Below, one piece after another: positions 24,429 to 33,662 of a stretch of DNA of 41,690 bases. The notes under the pieces are model-generated. The model had not been told where the DNA came from. It was given only the letters and a program-made list of their open reading frames with translations, and searched no databases. The translations under genes were made by a program, and so were the position numbers. Position 1 is the stretch's first letter, and each line of letters starts with the position of its first letter. Source of the DNA: Leuconostoc rapi (GTDB lineage Bacteria; Bacillota; Bacilli; Lactobacillales; Lactobacillaceae); the NCBI RefSeq assembly GCF_016908715.1, contig NZ_JAFBEK010000012.1, positions 1 through 41,690 of the forward strand. The letters are read 5' to 3'.

Positions 24429-26225
24429 TTAACCAACACCTGCAGCGTAATAAAGAAGTTTGTCAGAGTAAGTGACATGATTAGCATCAAAAGTTGCTTG
24501 GTTCACAGCCCGCATATTATCCGTAACTACCCCATCTGCACCAAAATACATCATGCGTAAAATAGATTTTTTATCATTTGGTGTCCAAGTAAATACTTTT
24601 TTACCATCATGATGTGACGCCTGTATAAAATGTTTATTAACAGTACTAAATTCAACCGTATAGAAATCCGCTTTTGATTGTGGTGGTCCAATAATATTAA
24701 ACGGTAAAATATAGCCTGCTTCGACATTGGGCGCCATTGTTTTAGCGTCCTCAATTAACTCAAAGTTTAACGATTGAATAATGTGATGATTTTCTATTAG
24801 ATTATCTCGATACTTACGCATAAAATGTTGAACTAATTGTGTATTATTTTTATCCGTTGTCTTAAATTCAATTAAAAGTTTTTGGTGTATCGCATTGGCA
24901 GCTTTCAAATAATCATCAAGGGATACAATTGGTGCCACTTGACCATTTTCATGAACATTTAACTGAGTTAATGCCTTTAGATTCATATTTGCTGGTGTCT
25001 GATTAACTCCTGTCAGCTGTTTTAAATTGAAATCGTGAAACACTACAAATTGATTATCTTTAGTCAATTGTACATCCATTTCTATATAATCAGGATGGTA
25101 TTGTGCTGTTTTTTCTAAAGCTGCAATACTGTTTTGTACCCCGTTTTTCTCGGAAACACCCCGATGTGACGCGCTTATTGGTTTAGAAATATCAATAGAC
25201 TTGAGATATGTTAAATTATAATGCGCGACAATCCCTACGCTTAAGATGCCGAAAATAAGATAAGCACTTAACTGTCCAAAAAATTTTTGATGCTTATTAT
25301 TAACTAAAACATACGCCTTCTTTTCTTGAACTGGTAGTGCGTTACTATGAGACATGTCATCAACAATAACAAGAAACATTCCCACTGTGGTCAATGCCAA
25401 GTTAGTCAAAATAATGATTTGCAGTATCGTCATAATGATTGCCGCACTAACTAACGTATACATTCCGCTATATTGCTCAACTAATTTTTGAATCTCAATT
25501 AAAATAGCGAAACTAAGTGATGTAAATAGCGCTGTCCCAAAAGCAATGATTGCCAATTTTTTTAATATATCAAAAAATCTGTTACGTGTTAAATTCAAGC
25601 TACTTTTAATTGCCTCACCAGTCGGTAAATTATTAAATATCATGTTGGGCAATACAAATATAAATCGTACACCAATATATGTCAGCAACAGATAAACGAC
25701 AATGAATGCACCAACTATAATTAGACGATGAGCAAAGATATAATCCATAATAAATGCTGGAATTTTTATTTTTGACAGTAAATCCGACCCATAACTAACC
25801 CCACCTAATGGCAATATTAACATTAAATACAACGTGAAAAACAGGCCCATACTGATACTAATTTTTCTAATTTGGGTAAATTTTCTAAATATTAATTGAT
25901 GTAATGCAACTGGTTGTTTAATATGAATAAAATAAACACTTATGAGTAAAAAAGCAAATTCAAAAAAGGACAAGAGCATTGATGATAGGACAACCCCAAG
26001 CAACGCCATAAAAAGTATTGGTTGTTGCCACATCATCTTGCCTAACGTATTTATCGATAAATAATTTATGTGACTGTTTTTTAAAATGAGTTGACTGGCT
26101 TTACCCAATGTTGGTAACAGTATGAAAATAAATAAAGCATGTGCCGCAAGGACACTTTTAAAATACCTTTTACTACGCCATAAAAATTTAACAGACTCTA
26201 GCATCTTTAATCGTATATACCGCAT
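24429..26225 (-). CDS. Membrane-anchored glycerophosphodiester phosphodiesterase
   Basis: 598 residues from ATG 26225, six bases after AGGAGA; the longer frame to 26261 has no RBS. Residues 1-340 form about eight membrane helices (GPDPase_memb type). Residues ~350-598 are an extracellular GDPD TIM barrel with ASHRGVSEKN (H354), the metal pair IEMD (E382, D384) and catalytic H397 in VVFHDFN. Such enzymes hydrolyse glycerophosphodiesters, possibly glycerol phosphate from lipoteichoic acid or lipid head groups. It is the last gene of the BceAB/RS operon, which suggests an envelope-remodelling response; that role is inference. Confidence 0.9.
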   Translation of the reverse strand: MRYIRLKMLESVKFLWRSKRYFKSVLAAHALFIFILLPTLGKASQLILKNSHINYLSINTLGKMMWQQPILFMALLGVVLSSMLLSFFEFAFLLISVYFIHIKQPVALHQLIFRKFTQIRKISISMGLFFTLYLMLILPLGGVSYGSDLLSKIKIPAFIMDYIFAHRLIIVGAFIVVYLLLTYIGVRFIFVLPNMIFNNLPTGEAIKSSLNLTRNRFFDILKKLAIIAFGTALFTSLSFAILIEIQKLVEQYSGMYTLVSAAIIMTILQIIILTNLALTTVGMFLVIVDDMSHSNALPVQEKKAYVLVNNKHQKFFGQLSAYLIFGILSVGIVAHYNLTYLKSIDISKPISASHRGVSEKNGVQNSIAALEKTAQYHPDYIEMDVQLTKDNQFVVFHDFNLKQLTGVNQTPANMNLKALTQLNVHENGQVAPIVSLDDYLKAANAIHQKLLIEFKTTDKNNTQLVQHFMRKYRDNLIENHHIIQSLNFELIEDAKTMAPNVEAGYILPFNIIGPPQSKADFYTVEFSTVNKHFIQASHHDGKKVFTWTPNDKKSILRMMYFGADGVVTDNMRAVNQATFDANHVTYSDKLLYYAAGVG

Positions 26226-26301
26226 CAAAACTCTCCTGAATTTGATTATAACGACTACCAAGGCGTTAATCTATCTCTTATTTAACTCATGATAAATGTG
26301 A

Positions 26302-26895
26302 CTACGCCAAAGCAATCAAATTTACTGGTAACTCGGCCAATTGTTCTAAGTTATGTGACGTCATAATGACTAATTTTTGACGTTCCTGTACCAAAGAAGC
26401 AATCATGTTCAAAATAATTTTTGTATTATCAACATCAACGCCACTGGTGGGTTCATCAAAAATATACAGCTTTCTGTCCAACAAACACTGCCCGTAGGTT
26501 AATACCATCTGCCGCTCACCACCAGATAATTTACCCATTTCAACATGCCATATTTTATCCAGTATTTGTGCTTTAATTATTTGAAACGTTGGATTTTGTG
26601 TTTCAACCGCGGGATCACCAAGTTGCCGATACATTGTAATTGTTTGAGCAACGCTTAGTGTTGTAAAAAAATGAATATGCTGTAATTGATAGGCAATTTC
26701 AGCTTGTTTGGGAACATTGATTTTATCGCCTTTAGCTGCTTTTGGACCGACATCCGCAATAAAATCTAAGAGTGTTGTTTTACCAGCACCGTTAGCACCT
26801 GTAATCACATTAATTGCCTGATTAGAAAATTCAACATCAAAATTCTGAGCGAGTACACGATCAACATAACGTAATGAATAATTTTTTATTTGCAT
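26302..26895 (-). CDS. Short ABC transporter ATPase
   Basis: 197 residues, just the catalytic core: Walker A GANGAGKTT near 33-41, signature LSGGERQ, Walker B LYIFDEPTSGVD and switch His in TSHNLEQL; it lacks the C-terminal extension of most ABC-2 exporters. Pairs with the permease 15 bases upstream. GGGGGAT precedes the ATG. Probably part of the same operon as bceRS and an export or defence pump; substrate unknown. Confidence 0.85.
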   Translation of the reverse strand: MQIKNYSLRYVDRVLAQNFDVEFSNQAINVITGANGAGKTTLLDFIADVGPKAAKGDKINVPKQAEIAYQLQHIHFFTTLSVAQTITMYRQLGDPAVETQNPTFQIIKAQILDKIWHVEMGKLSGGERQMVLTYGQCLLDRKLYIFDEPTSGVDVDNTKIILNMIASLVQERQKLVIMTSHNLEQLAELPVNLIALA

Positions 26896-26910
26896 GTATT
26901 AATCCCCCAA

Positions 26911-27666
26911 CTACGCCCGATCAATAATCGAATGAACTGACAATTTTGACGTGCCAAACCACCCGAAAAAACCATAAATTATTGTGACAAGCACCCATAT
27001 CAAAATCATACTATGATCAAACGTATGGTTAAAAAATAATGACAACGTCTGAAACGACGTTTCAACCGTATAAGTTATTGGATTAAGTAAGGATAGCGTA
27101 TGACTAATCGATCCGCTTTCTGGTAAATTAATCAAGGCAAACAACCCAAACAATAAAATAGATACCAGAATGTTAATTGATTCGATTTTAACTTTTAACA
27201 AAAACAACAGACTACTAATCAATGCCACAGGTACAGCGACAATTGTTGCCGACAGCATGCCAGCTAGAACCAAACTAATATGCCAATTATGAAAAATAGT
27301 CATCACCACTACATTAAAGATAATCAATTCACCATTTAAAACCGCCAGCTGTACTAAAAAATTAGCGATGAGTATTTTCCATTTAGATCCAACAATGAAA
27401 AATAACTGCTTATAAAAACCATTTTCTCGTTGTGCAATCATGGCAACAATGACATTGTTTAAGATTGTTACCATAATAATGTATGCCCAAAAATAACTAA
27501 TGATTAAATTGGTTGATTGGCTGAAAGTGACAGCAGGACGAGTCCAGTACTTGCCGTTTTGATATAAAAAATAAAGCGTTGGTAATAGTAAATTAAACAC
27601 AAAAACAAACTTATTACTCAGCATATTAATTAAATATACTTTACATAGTGCCTTTATATCATTCAT
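26911..27666 (-). CDS. ABC-2 type permease
   Basis: 251 residues with six helices. The start MNDIKALCKVYLINMLSNKFVFVFNLLLPTLYF is typical of ABC-2 permeases, and IAQRENGFYKQLFFIVGS near 77-94 is the coupling helix region. Eighty-seven bases after the BceS-type kinase and ahead of a short ATPase, so the two genes form an exporter likely under the same stress control. Substrate unknown. Confidence 0.8.
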   Translation of the reverse strand: MNDIKALCKVYLINMLSNKFVFVFNLLLPTLYFLYQNGKYWTRPAVTFSQSTNLIISYFWAYIIMVTILNNVIVAMIAQRENGFYKQLFFIVGSKWKILIANFLVQLAVLNGELIIFNVVVMTIFHNWHISLVLAGMLSATIVAVPVALISSLLFLLKVKIESINILVSILLFGLFALINLPESGSISHTLSLLNPITYTVETSFQTLSLFFNHTFDHSMILIWVLVTIIYGFFGWFGTSKLSVHSIIDRA

Positions 27667-27753
27667 ATTTCACAATGTACCCCCAATTAATTAATATATT
27701 TATGATAAATAAGTTATTTCTATCATCATAACACAATTATTAATTAATATTAT

Positions 27754-28632
27754 CTATCTTTGCGGTAGAAAGTCAATGACTGCTGTCGTCCCAACGTCAA
27801 TTTTCGAAGTCACTATAATATTGCATGCCAATTTATCCAACACTAATTTGGTTAAGTACAGTCCCAAACCACTGGATTTTTTGTCTAAACGCCCATTATA
27901 TCCTGTAAAACCATGTGAAAATAAACGCGGTAAATCTGAAGCTAATATGCCAATCCCACTATCTGTCATGCGTAACTGCTGATCCGTTATTTCAATTCTC
28001 ACACCACCTGATTCGGTGTATTTCACCGCATTATTAATAAGCTGTTCGACAGCTACCGCTAACCACTTAGCATCCGTTTTGATCTTTGCGTTACCGACAA
28101 TTGTAACGTTTAAATTTTTATGAATAAATTGTGCGGCATACTTTTTAATCACCTGATTAACTAACTCACGAATATTAACGACCTCAAAACGGAAATCAGT
28201 GGTTATATTTTGGACGCGAAGGTACTCAAGCAGAATAGTTAAATAATTTTCTAATTCAAATGTTTGCTTTTTTAGTTCAGGTAACCGCGTTTGCGCAATC
28301 AAATCTAAACTAGCTAACGGCACTTTCATTTGGTGTGTCCATACACGCATAATATCCATAAATGCTTGATCTCGCTGCATTTGTTTGGCCAGTTTTGTAC
28401 GAATTTGCTCGTTTTCTATCTCTAAATCAGCGATATATCTTTGCTCGTGCCGAAATTTTTGATAATCAATCGTTGCATAAACGAGAAGCATTAGCAAGAA
28501 CAGTAAACTCGCATTAAGTAGTGATATCATTGGTAACTGCCATAAGAAAAAAGTACACAAAAATAGACTCATCCCCACAATAACCGTCAAACATAACCCC
28601 AATTGCCGTTTTAAATAGTTACCCCAATACAT
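27754..28632 (-). CDS. BceS-type intramembrane-sensing histidine kinase
   Basis: 292 residues from ATG 28632, seven bases after GAGGGG; the longer frame to 28665 has no RBS. Two helices (about 8-30 and 36-55) with almost no external loop, the hallmark of BceS/LiaS kinases that sense through an ABC permease. H100 in THQMKVPLASLD is the phospho-acceptor; N-box EQLINNAVKY and G boxes (DSGIGI, SSGLGLYLTKLV) follow. Overlaps the response-regulator gene by 14 bases. Probably detects the flux state of the BceAB pair just upstream. Confidence 0.92.
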   Translation of the reverse strand: MYWGNYLKRQLGLCLTVIVGMSLFLCTFFLWQLPMISLLNASLLFLLMLLVYATIDYQKFRHEQRYIADLEIENEQIRTKLAKQMQRDQAFMDIMRVWTHQMKVPLASLDLIAQTRLPELKKQTFELENYLTILLEYLRVQNITTDFRFEVVNIRELVNQVIKKYAAQFIHKNLNVTIVGNAKIKTDAKWLAVAVEQLINNAVKYTESGGVRIEITDQQLRMTDSGIGILASDLPRLFSHGFTGYNGRLDKKSSGLGLYLTKLVLDKLACNIIVTSKIDVGTTAVIDFLPQR

Positions 28633-29272
28633 AGCCAACCCCTCGTACTGTGTGAATTTTATCAAAATTAATGACCGCTACTTTTTTCCTCAACCGTGCC
28701 ATATTAACATGCAGTGTATTCGCATCAATGAACTCATCATTTTCCCACAGCTTTGCCAACAAGACATCTTTAGGCACAACTGTTGCCCCAGATTCAAATA
28801 ACGTTTGTAGTATTTTAGTTTCAGTAGCCGTTAAATCAACTTTAGCATTTGTGCTCATCAACTCACTATCGACTAAACGGTATCCTGCAAACATCAATTC
28901 TGATGCACTAAAATGATAACTACGACGTAACAATGCGTGCACTTTAGCATTCAAAACAGTTAAATTAAAAGGTTTAGCGACAAAGTCATCAGCGCCCATA
29001 CTCAGCGCCATCACTTGGTTCATTTCATCATTAGCACTTGAAATGAAAATAATAGGCACTTTACTAATTTGACGTAATGCAGCTGTCCAATAGAAACCAT
29101 TAAAGTAAGGTAACGTGATGTCCATCAATACTAAATCAGCATGTGACTCGGTTATTTCTTGTGCGACAGCACGAAAATTCAGCGTTGTCGCAACGCTGAA
29201 TTCTCTGGATAATATATCTTTTAAACTGTCGACAATACTTGTGTCGTCTTCAACAATAAATATTTTTTGCAT
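28619..29272 (-). CDS. BceR-type OmpR-family response regulator
   Basis: 217 residues from ATG 29272 (MQKIFIVEDD); a start at 29308 would overlap bceB. Receiver: acidic pair E8-D9-D10, phospho-acceptor D51, K100. C-terminal winged helix with ATETKILQTLFESGATVVPKD and the recognition helix DANTLHVNMARLRKKV. The RBS is weak (TGAAG), so translation may be coupled to bceB, whose stop is seven bases away. Likely binds the dyad at 32104-32119 to activate bceAB. Confidence 0.92.
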   Translation of the reverse strand: MQKIFIVEDDTSIVDSLKDILSREFSVATTLNFRAVAQEITESHADLVLMDITLPYFNGFYWTAALRQISKVPIIFISSANDEMNQVMALSMGADDFVAKPFNLTVLNAKVHALLRRSYHFSASELMFAGYRLVDSELMSTNAKVDLTATETKILQTLFESGATVVPKDVLLAKLWENDEFIDANTLHVNMARLRKKVAVINFDKIHTVRGVGYVLG

Positions 29273-29279
29273 AACTTCA

Positions 29280-31265
29280 TTATACGTGACGTTGTACAAT
29301 CTTAACATAACTATGCGACGTGACTTTATAAATCAGATAGTACATCACAACAATTAATAGAATAACACCACCACTAACCGATAACATTAACGTCTCATTA
29401 TTAATGCCAAAGACATTAATAATTTTAGAAATCATGATATAAGCACCCGCAAAGTGAATAACAGCGACTACAATTGGCATGAAAAATAATAAACGTATCT
29501 GACTATTGATTGTTTGGGATACCTCTTTTTCAGATAAACCAACTTCTTGTAAAATTCGGAATGCCTCTTTATCCTGTTCCCCCTCAGCAATTTGTTTATA
29601 ATAAATAATTAACGCTGCCCCAATGATAAAAGTTAGTCCCAGAGTAAAGCCAATGAAGAGAAAACCACCCGAGTATGCTTGCCCTTCTTTTAGTAGTGCA
29701 AATCGATCAGATACGAGCAGTGATACTGGTGCTGTGTTATCGTTCATTGATTTAAAGGCTTTAACAACATTTTGATTATCGTTCTTACTCAAATCAATCA
29801 CTAGTTTACGCTGTGCAATTGAGTAACCATCTGCGTCAAACGTCATCCGTTGATACAATCGTTTAGTTTGTGTATCATTTGCCGTGACAATCATTGTACT
29901 GTTTCCTACAAGACTTTGTGTTGCGTAATTTTTGACGTGCGCTGTTTGACCCTTAATACGCAATAACTGTCCAAACCAGTTAATCGTCTTTGGATTAAAT
30001 TCGCCAGCATAATTATGAATGAATATGTCATTTGGCGCTAATTTTGGTAATTTATTGCCAAGCTTAATTAACGTATCACGCGAAACAAGCTGGACATTCG
30101 TAACACCTGATTGACTATCGCTGGACATGATATGTTTAACCGTCACATGTTTACCATGAGTCAATTTCACCGACGTTGTACCATAATCCACATATTGAAT
30201 TCCTTTTTTCAAATCAACTTGCGTTTGTTTTTCAGTTAATGACAAAAGACGGTCAAACTGTTCTTCAGTGACATTGCCAATACTAGTCTCACCTGTATTC
30301 ATGGCAATCAGTTCTGTTGTAAATGGCATATTCGCCATCATATTTTGCTTTAATCCAGCCTGTAACATGACGGTCGTCACTAAAGTCACGATGGCCATTG
30401 TGACCAATATTGTAATATTGCCCAGTCCAATCACATTCTGTTTCATGCGATACAACAATGAATTAATTGTAATAAATTTTTCCGGTTGATAATAGCGACG
30501 ACCGCGTTTTTGTTGCTTTAAATACCAGATAGTAAAGGCAACATAAAACAAGTAGGTTCCTACGATGACTAGTAAGACTGCCCCAGCGAATGTGACAACA
30601 ATAAACGTCCCTACCTTAATGGTTATCGCCAAATAATATCCGACACCTAATAGCAAGATACCAATTAATGCTAAGAAACTGCGTGATTTTGGTTCACGCT
30701 CACCGTGACTTTCCGCACGCAATAATGTCAAACTAGAATTATGCCGAAGCGCCCATGTACTAATAAACGCCAATATCACAAAAGAGGTTAAAGCAATCAG
30801 CGTTGGCATAACAAATGACCAACTCAAAAACGTTAAATTAAAATAGTTACCACCGATTAACGCGATAAACACCAAAAATAAAAATTTCGATAAAATAACA
30901 CCAACAATGGTGCCAAGTACTACTGTGACAAACCATATCAATAGTAGTTCAAGCAATGCAACCAGGGTAATTTGATTTTTTCCAAGTCCTAAAATATCAT
31001 ATAGTCCAAATTCTCGTGATCGTTTCTTTAATAAAAAACGATAAGCATAAATTTCAATACCGATTGAAAAAGGAATCAGTATAATTTGACCAATAATTAG
31101 AACGACAGCTACGGACTTAATGTCTAATTTATCTAATTCTGGCGAAAAGGTAATCGAGGCCAAAATAAAGTTCAGAACAAACATCATAACCGTTGCCAAT
31201 AAAAATGGCGCGAAAATTTTAAATGATTGACGAATATTACGCTGCGCAAGTTTCAGATAGAACAT
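29280..31265 (-). CDS. BceB-type ABC permease (FtsX family), peptide resistance and sensing
   Basis: 661 residues. The BceB layout: about ten helices with a large external domain (about residues 305-515) between helices 7 and 8, and FtsX-type blocks at both ends (SREFGLYDILGLGKNQI near 84-100, AFRILQEVGLSEKEVSQ near 571-587). These transporters free lipid II-cycle intermediates from peptides such as bacitracin and signal to the kinase. One-base gap from the ATPase gene. Confidence 0.92.
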   Translation of the reverse strand: MFYLKLAQRNIRQSFKIFAPFLLATVMMFVLNFILASITFSPELDKLDIKSVAVVLIIGQIILIPFSIGIEIYAYRFLLKKRSREFGLYDILGLGKNQITLVALLELLLIWFVTVVLGTIVGVILSKFLFLVFIALIGGNYFNLTFLSWSFVMPTLIALTSFVILAFISTWALRHNSSLTLLRAESHGEREPKSRSFLALIGILLLGVGYYLAITIKVGTFIVVTFAGAVLLVIVGTYLFYVAFTIWYLKQQKRGRRYYQPEKFITINSLLYRMKQNVIGLGNITILVTMAIVTLVTTVMLQAGLKQNMMANMPFTTELIAMNTGETSIGNVTEEQFDRLLSLTEKQTQVDLKKGIQYVDYGTTSVKLTHGKHVTVKHIMSSDSQSGVTNVQLVSRDTLIKLGNKLPKLAPNDIFIHNYAGEFNPKTINWFGQLLRIKGQTAHVKNYATQSLVGNSTMIVTANDTQTKRLYQRMTFDADGYSIAQRKLVIDLSKNDNQNVVKAFKSMNDNTAPVSLLVSDRFALLKEGQAYSGGFLFIGFTLGLTFIIGAALIIYYKQIAEGEQDKEAFRILQEVGLSEKEVSQTINSQIRLLFFMPIVVAVIHFAGAYIMISKIINVFGINNETLMLSVSGGVILLIVVMYYLIYKVTSHSYVKIVQRHV

Positions 31266-31266
31266 A

Positions 31267-32019
31267 TCAATTGCCTCCTAACACACTACTCATGGCTAAG
31301 TTGATTTCTTTGTTAAACTCTGATGTACTACGCTCAGCACGATACAATTGATGATAGATCATGCCATCTTTAATAAATAACACACGTTTAGCGTGACTAG
31401 CAACAACACTTGAATGTGTCACCATTAAAATGGTTTGCCCTTCATCGTTGATCTGTTCAAATAAAGTTAACAAACGATCTGAATTTTTTGAATCTAATGC
31501 CGCGGTTGGCTCATCGCCTAAAATCAAGTCAGGTTGTGTCATCAAAGCTCGAGCAATGGCTACACGTTGCTTTTGCCCACCTGATAATTCGAAAGGCTGT
31601 TTATTTAATAATTCCGAAATGTGGAGTAATGGTGCTAACGTATGCAGACGTTCCTGCATGATTTGAACTGGCTTTCTGTTTAACACCAGTGGCAAGTAAA
31701 TGTTATCTCGAACATTCAATGTGTCTAGCAAGTTAAAGTCCTGAAAAACAAATCCCAAGTGTTCGCGACGAAATTTTGCCAAGTCATTGGCCTTAATACG
31801 CGTAATATTAGTGCCATTTAATGACACAATCCCATTTGTCGGACGTTCTAAGGTTGCTAAAATATTAAGTAGGGTTGTTTTACCACTGCCCGATTCGCCC
31901 ATGATTGCAATGTATTCACCTGTCTCAATACTAAAATCGATATCACGTAATGCGGTTGTTGTTTCCTTTGAAAATCGTGTTTTAAAAACTTTTGCTAAGT
32001 GATTAACTTCTAATAACAT
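31267..32019 (-). CDS. BceA-type ABC ATPase
   Basis: 250 residues, MacB/BceA class: Walker A GESGSGKTT near 39-47, Q-loop FQDFNLLDTL, signature LSGGQKQRVAIARAL, Walker B LILGDEPTAALD and His in MVTHSSVVASHAKRV. First gene of the bceAB-RS run; TTGGAGAAAAAAT is the RBS. The likely promoter and BceR box are 30-100 bases upstream. Confidence 0.93.
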   Translation of the reverse strand: MLLEVNHLAKVFKTRFSKETTTALRDIDFSIETGEYIAIMGESGSGKTTLLNILATLERPTNGIVSLNGTNITRIKANDLAKFRREHLGFVFQDFNLLDTLNVRDNIYLPLVLNRKPVQIMQERLHTLAPLLHISELLNKQPFELSGGQKQRVAIARALMTQPDLILGDEPTAALDSKNSDRLLTLFEQINDEGQTILMVTHSSVVASHAKRVLFIKDGMIYHQLYRAERSTSEFNKEINLAMSSVLGGN

Positions 32020-32103
32020 ATTTTTTCTCCAATACGTACTCTATACGATATAACTATTATCTAATAATTAACTCGCCCTTGAACTAACAAATACGCACTT
32101 AAC

Positions 32104-32119
32104 CTGACAAAAATGTCAG
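32104..32119 (-). promoter_or_regulatory. BceR-box-like operator of bceAB
   Basis: CTGACA-AAAA-TGTCAG, a perfect dyad with four-base spacing, about 85 bases before bceA. It fits the TNACA-N4-TGTNA type of BceR-like regulators. It lies between the bce and adcR promoters. Confidence 0.65.
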
Positions 32120-32141
32120 ATTGCCACTTTTAACGATAAGG

Positions 32142-32197
32142 TTGACAAACACAATCATTATTTGTTATAGTTTACTGGTTAATTAACTAGTAAACTA
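32142..32197 (+). promoter_or_regulatory. adcR promoter with overlapping AdcR boxes
   Basis: Perfect -35 TTGACA (32142-32147), 18 bases, -10 TATAGT (32166-32171). A 30-bp near-perfect palindrome at 32168-32197 contains TTTACTGGTTAA and TTAACTAGTAAA, both close to the streptococcal AdcR consensus TTAACYRGTTAA, covering the -10 and start site. This predicts zinc-dependent autorepression. Confidence 0.75.
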
Positions 32198-32209
32198 TCG
32201 AGGCCAATC

Positions 32210-32650
32210 ATGTCAGAATCCGACAACATTATTCAAGAACTCAATACCTTTGTCCAAACGTACGCGGCAAGCTCTGAGTTCATTCGTACAACGACAGCAC
32301 AACAAATCAATGCCACACAAGCACATTTGCTCATGCTATTGCAATCTCAAAACGCTACTAATACCACGCTTGCTGACAAAATGAAACTGAGCAAGCCAGC
32401 AATTACCAAGGCGATCAAAAATCTCACCGCCCATGGTTACGTATCAGCTTCACAAGATCCTGTGGACAAGCGTAGTATTAAGTACAAAGTTACCCCTGCG
32501 GGTGTCGAATTAGCGATGCAGCACGAACATTCACATCAAAGTCTACATCAAGATATTGATGCCACAATTGCTAATTTTACACCTCAACAACAAGAAACAA
32601 TTATGACATTTCTTGTCCAAATTAACCATTTAAAGGATGATCACTCATGA
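32210..32650 (+). CDS. adcR: AdcR-type MarR-family metal-responsive repressor
   Basis: 146 residues. MarR winged helix with LADKMKLSKPAITKAIKNLTAHGYV at about 54-78 and wing DPVDKRS at 83-89. The dimer helix carries HEHSHQSLH; H109 and H113 match the AdcR zinc ligands H108/H112, and H39 matches H42. The residue matching E41 is alanine and no cysteine replaces C30, so one metal site may be altered. GAGG precedes the ATG. The gene overlaps the binding-protein gene by four bases (ATGA) and is preceded by AdcR-like boxes. Confidence 0.82.
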   Translation: MSESDNIIQELNTFVQTYAASSEFIRTTTAQQINATQAHLLMLLQSQNATNTTLADKMKLSKPAITKAIKNLTAHGYVSASQDPVDKRSIKYKVTPAGVELAMQHEHSHQSLHQDIDATIANFTPQQQETIMTFLVQINHLKDDHS

Positions 32651-33528
32651 AAAAACTAATCGCTATTATGGCCATTGTTATTATTGCTATCGTTGGTTTT
32701 GCTACCGTTAAAGGTGCTTCACCAAAATCAAATACTGATAAATTAACAATTGTGGCATCAACGGATTTCTATGCAGAAATTGCACAAACAGTTGTTGGTA
32801 ATCATGGTACTGCCACAGCTATCATCAAAAACGCTAATGTTTCACCAGAAGACTACGAGCCAACAACAACAGTTGCAAAAAAAGTCAGCGGTGCCGATAT
32901 TGCGCTTGCTAATGGTTTAGGTTATGATTCTTGGCTAAATAAACTCGCTAAAACATCTAAGAACACGCAGCTCATTCGCATCGGTGAAAATGTTCTGAAG
33001 AAAAAATCCGGTATTAATCCGCATCTCTGGAACAACCCAGAAACAATGACTAAAACTGCACAGTATTTAGCTGATACGTTATCTAAAAAAGATCCAACAC
33101 ATAAAAAAGATTACCAAGCCAATGCAAAAAAATATATTGCTAGCCTCAAACCAGTGACAGCCTTAATAAATGATCTCAAAAAAGAATCTCATAACCAATC
33201 AGTCGCACAAACAGAACCTGTATTTGAATACATGTTAACTGCTTTAGGCTATAAGGTTATGGATACTGACTTTTCAGAAGCTATTGAAGAGGGTAATGAT
33301 CCCTCTCCTGCAACATTAACAAACCTTAAGTCAGCGATTACAGATCATAAAATTGCTTTCTTGGTTAATAATAAGCAAACAACTAGCACAACAGTTTCTA
33401 ATCTTGTATCATTGGCTAAAGAAAATGATGTGCCCGTAATTAACGTCACTGAAACAATTCCAAATGGTGATAATTATGTCACTTGGAAGTTATCCGAATT
33501 AAAGCAAATACAAAAAATCAAACCATAA
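32647..33528 (+). CDS. Metal ABC transporter substrate-binding protein (ZnuA/AdcA-like)
   Basis: 293 residues, cluster A-I SBP. Conserved blocks: LTIVASTDFYAEIAQ near 33-47, SPEDYEPTTTVAKKVSGADI near 76-95, GINPHLWNNPETM near 119-131, TEPVFEYMLTALGYKV near 184-199 and EEGNDPSPATL near 209-219. The first metal ligand, usually His in a PHDYEPT block, is Glu here, while His of NPHLW is kept. There is a hydrophobic N-terminal helix but no lipobox and no cysteine. Coupled to adcR. No permease or ATPase genes are next to it, so it must share a transporter encoded elsewhere. Zinc is favoured by adcR; manganese cannot be excluded. Confidence 0.82.
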   Translation: MKKLIAIMAIVIIAIVGFATVKGASPKSNTDKLTIVASTDFYAEIAQTVVGNHGTATAIIKNANVSPEDYEPTTTVAKKVSGADIALANGLGYDSWLNKLAKTSKNTQLIRIGENVLKKKSGINPHLWNNPETMTKTAQYLADTLSKKDPTHKKDYQANAKKYIASLKPVTALINDLKKESHNQSVAQTEPVFEYMLTALGYKVMDTDFSEAIEEGNDPSPATLTNLKSAITDHKIAFLVNNKQTTSTTVSNLVSLAKENDVPVINVTETIPNGDNYVTWKLSELKQIQKIKP

Positions 33529-33577
33529 TCGCATGACACCATCAGTTGTTTTGAATATGTTATACTACTCTTGAAAC

Positions 33578-33624
33578 GTATCAGTCACTTCTGATACCCA
33601 TTAAGATTACCGATAAACTTATCG
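33578..33624 (+). promoter_or_regulatory. Two tandem dyads upstream of the aldo/keto reductase
   Basis: GTATCAG-TCACTT-CTGATAC (33578-33597) and CGATAA-AC-TTATCG (33611-33624) lie between a TATACT element and the GGAGG RBS. They may be operators or form small 5' UTR hairpins. Confidence 0.4.
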
Positions 33625-33662
33625 ATAACTAAATAACATCACAATTGGAGGTAGTAATCTTT

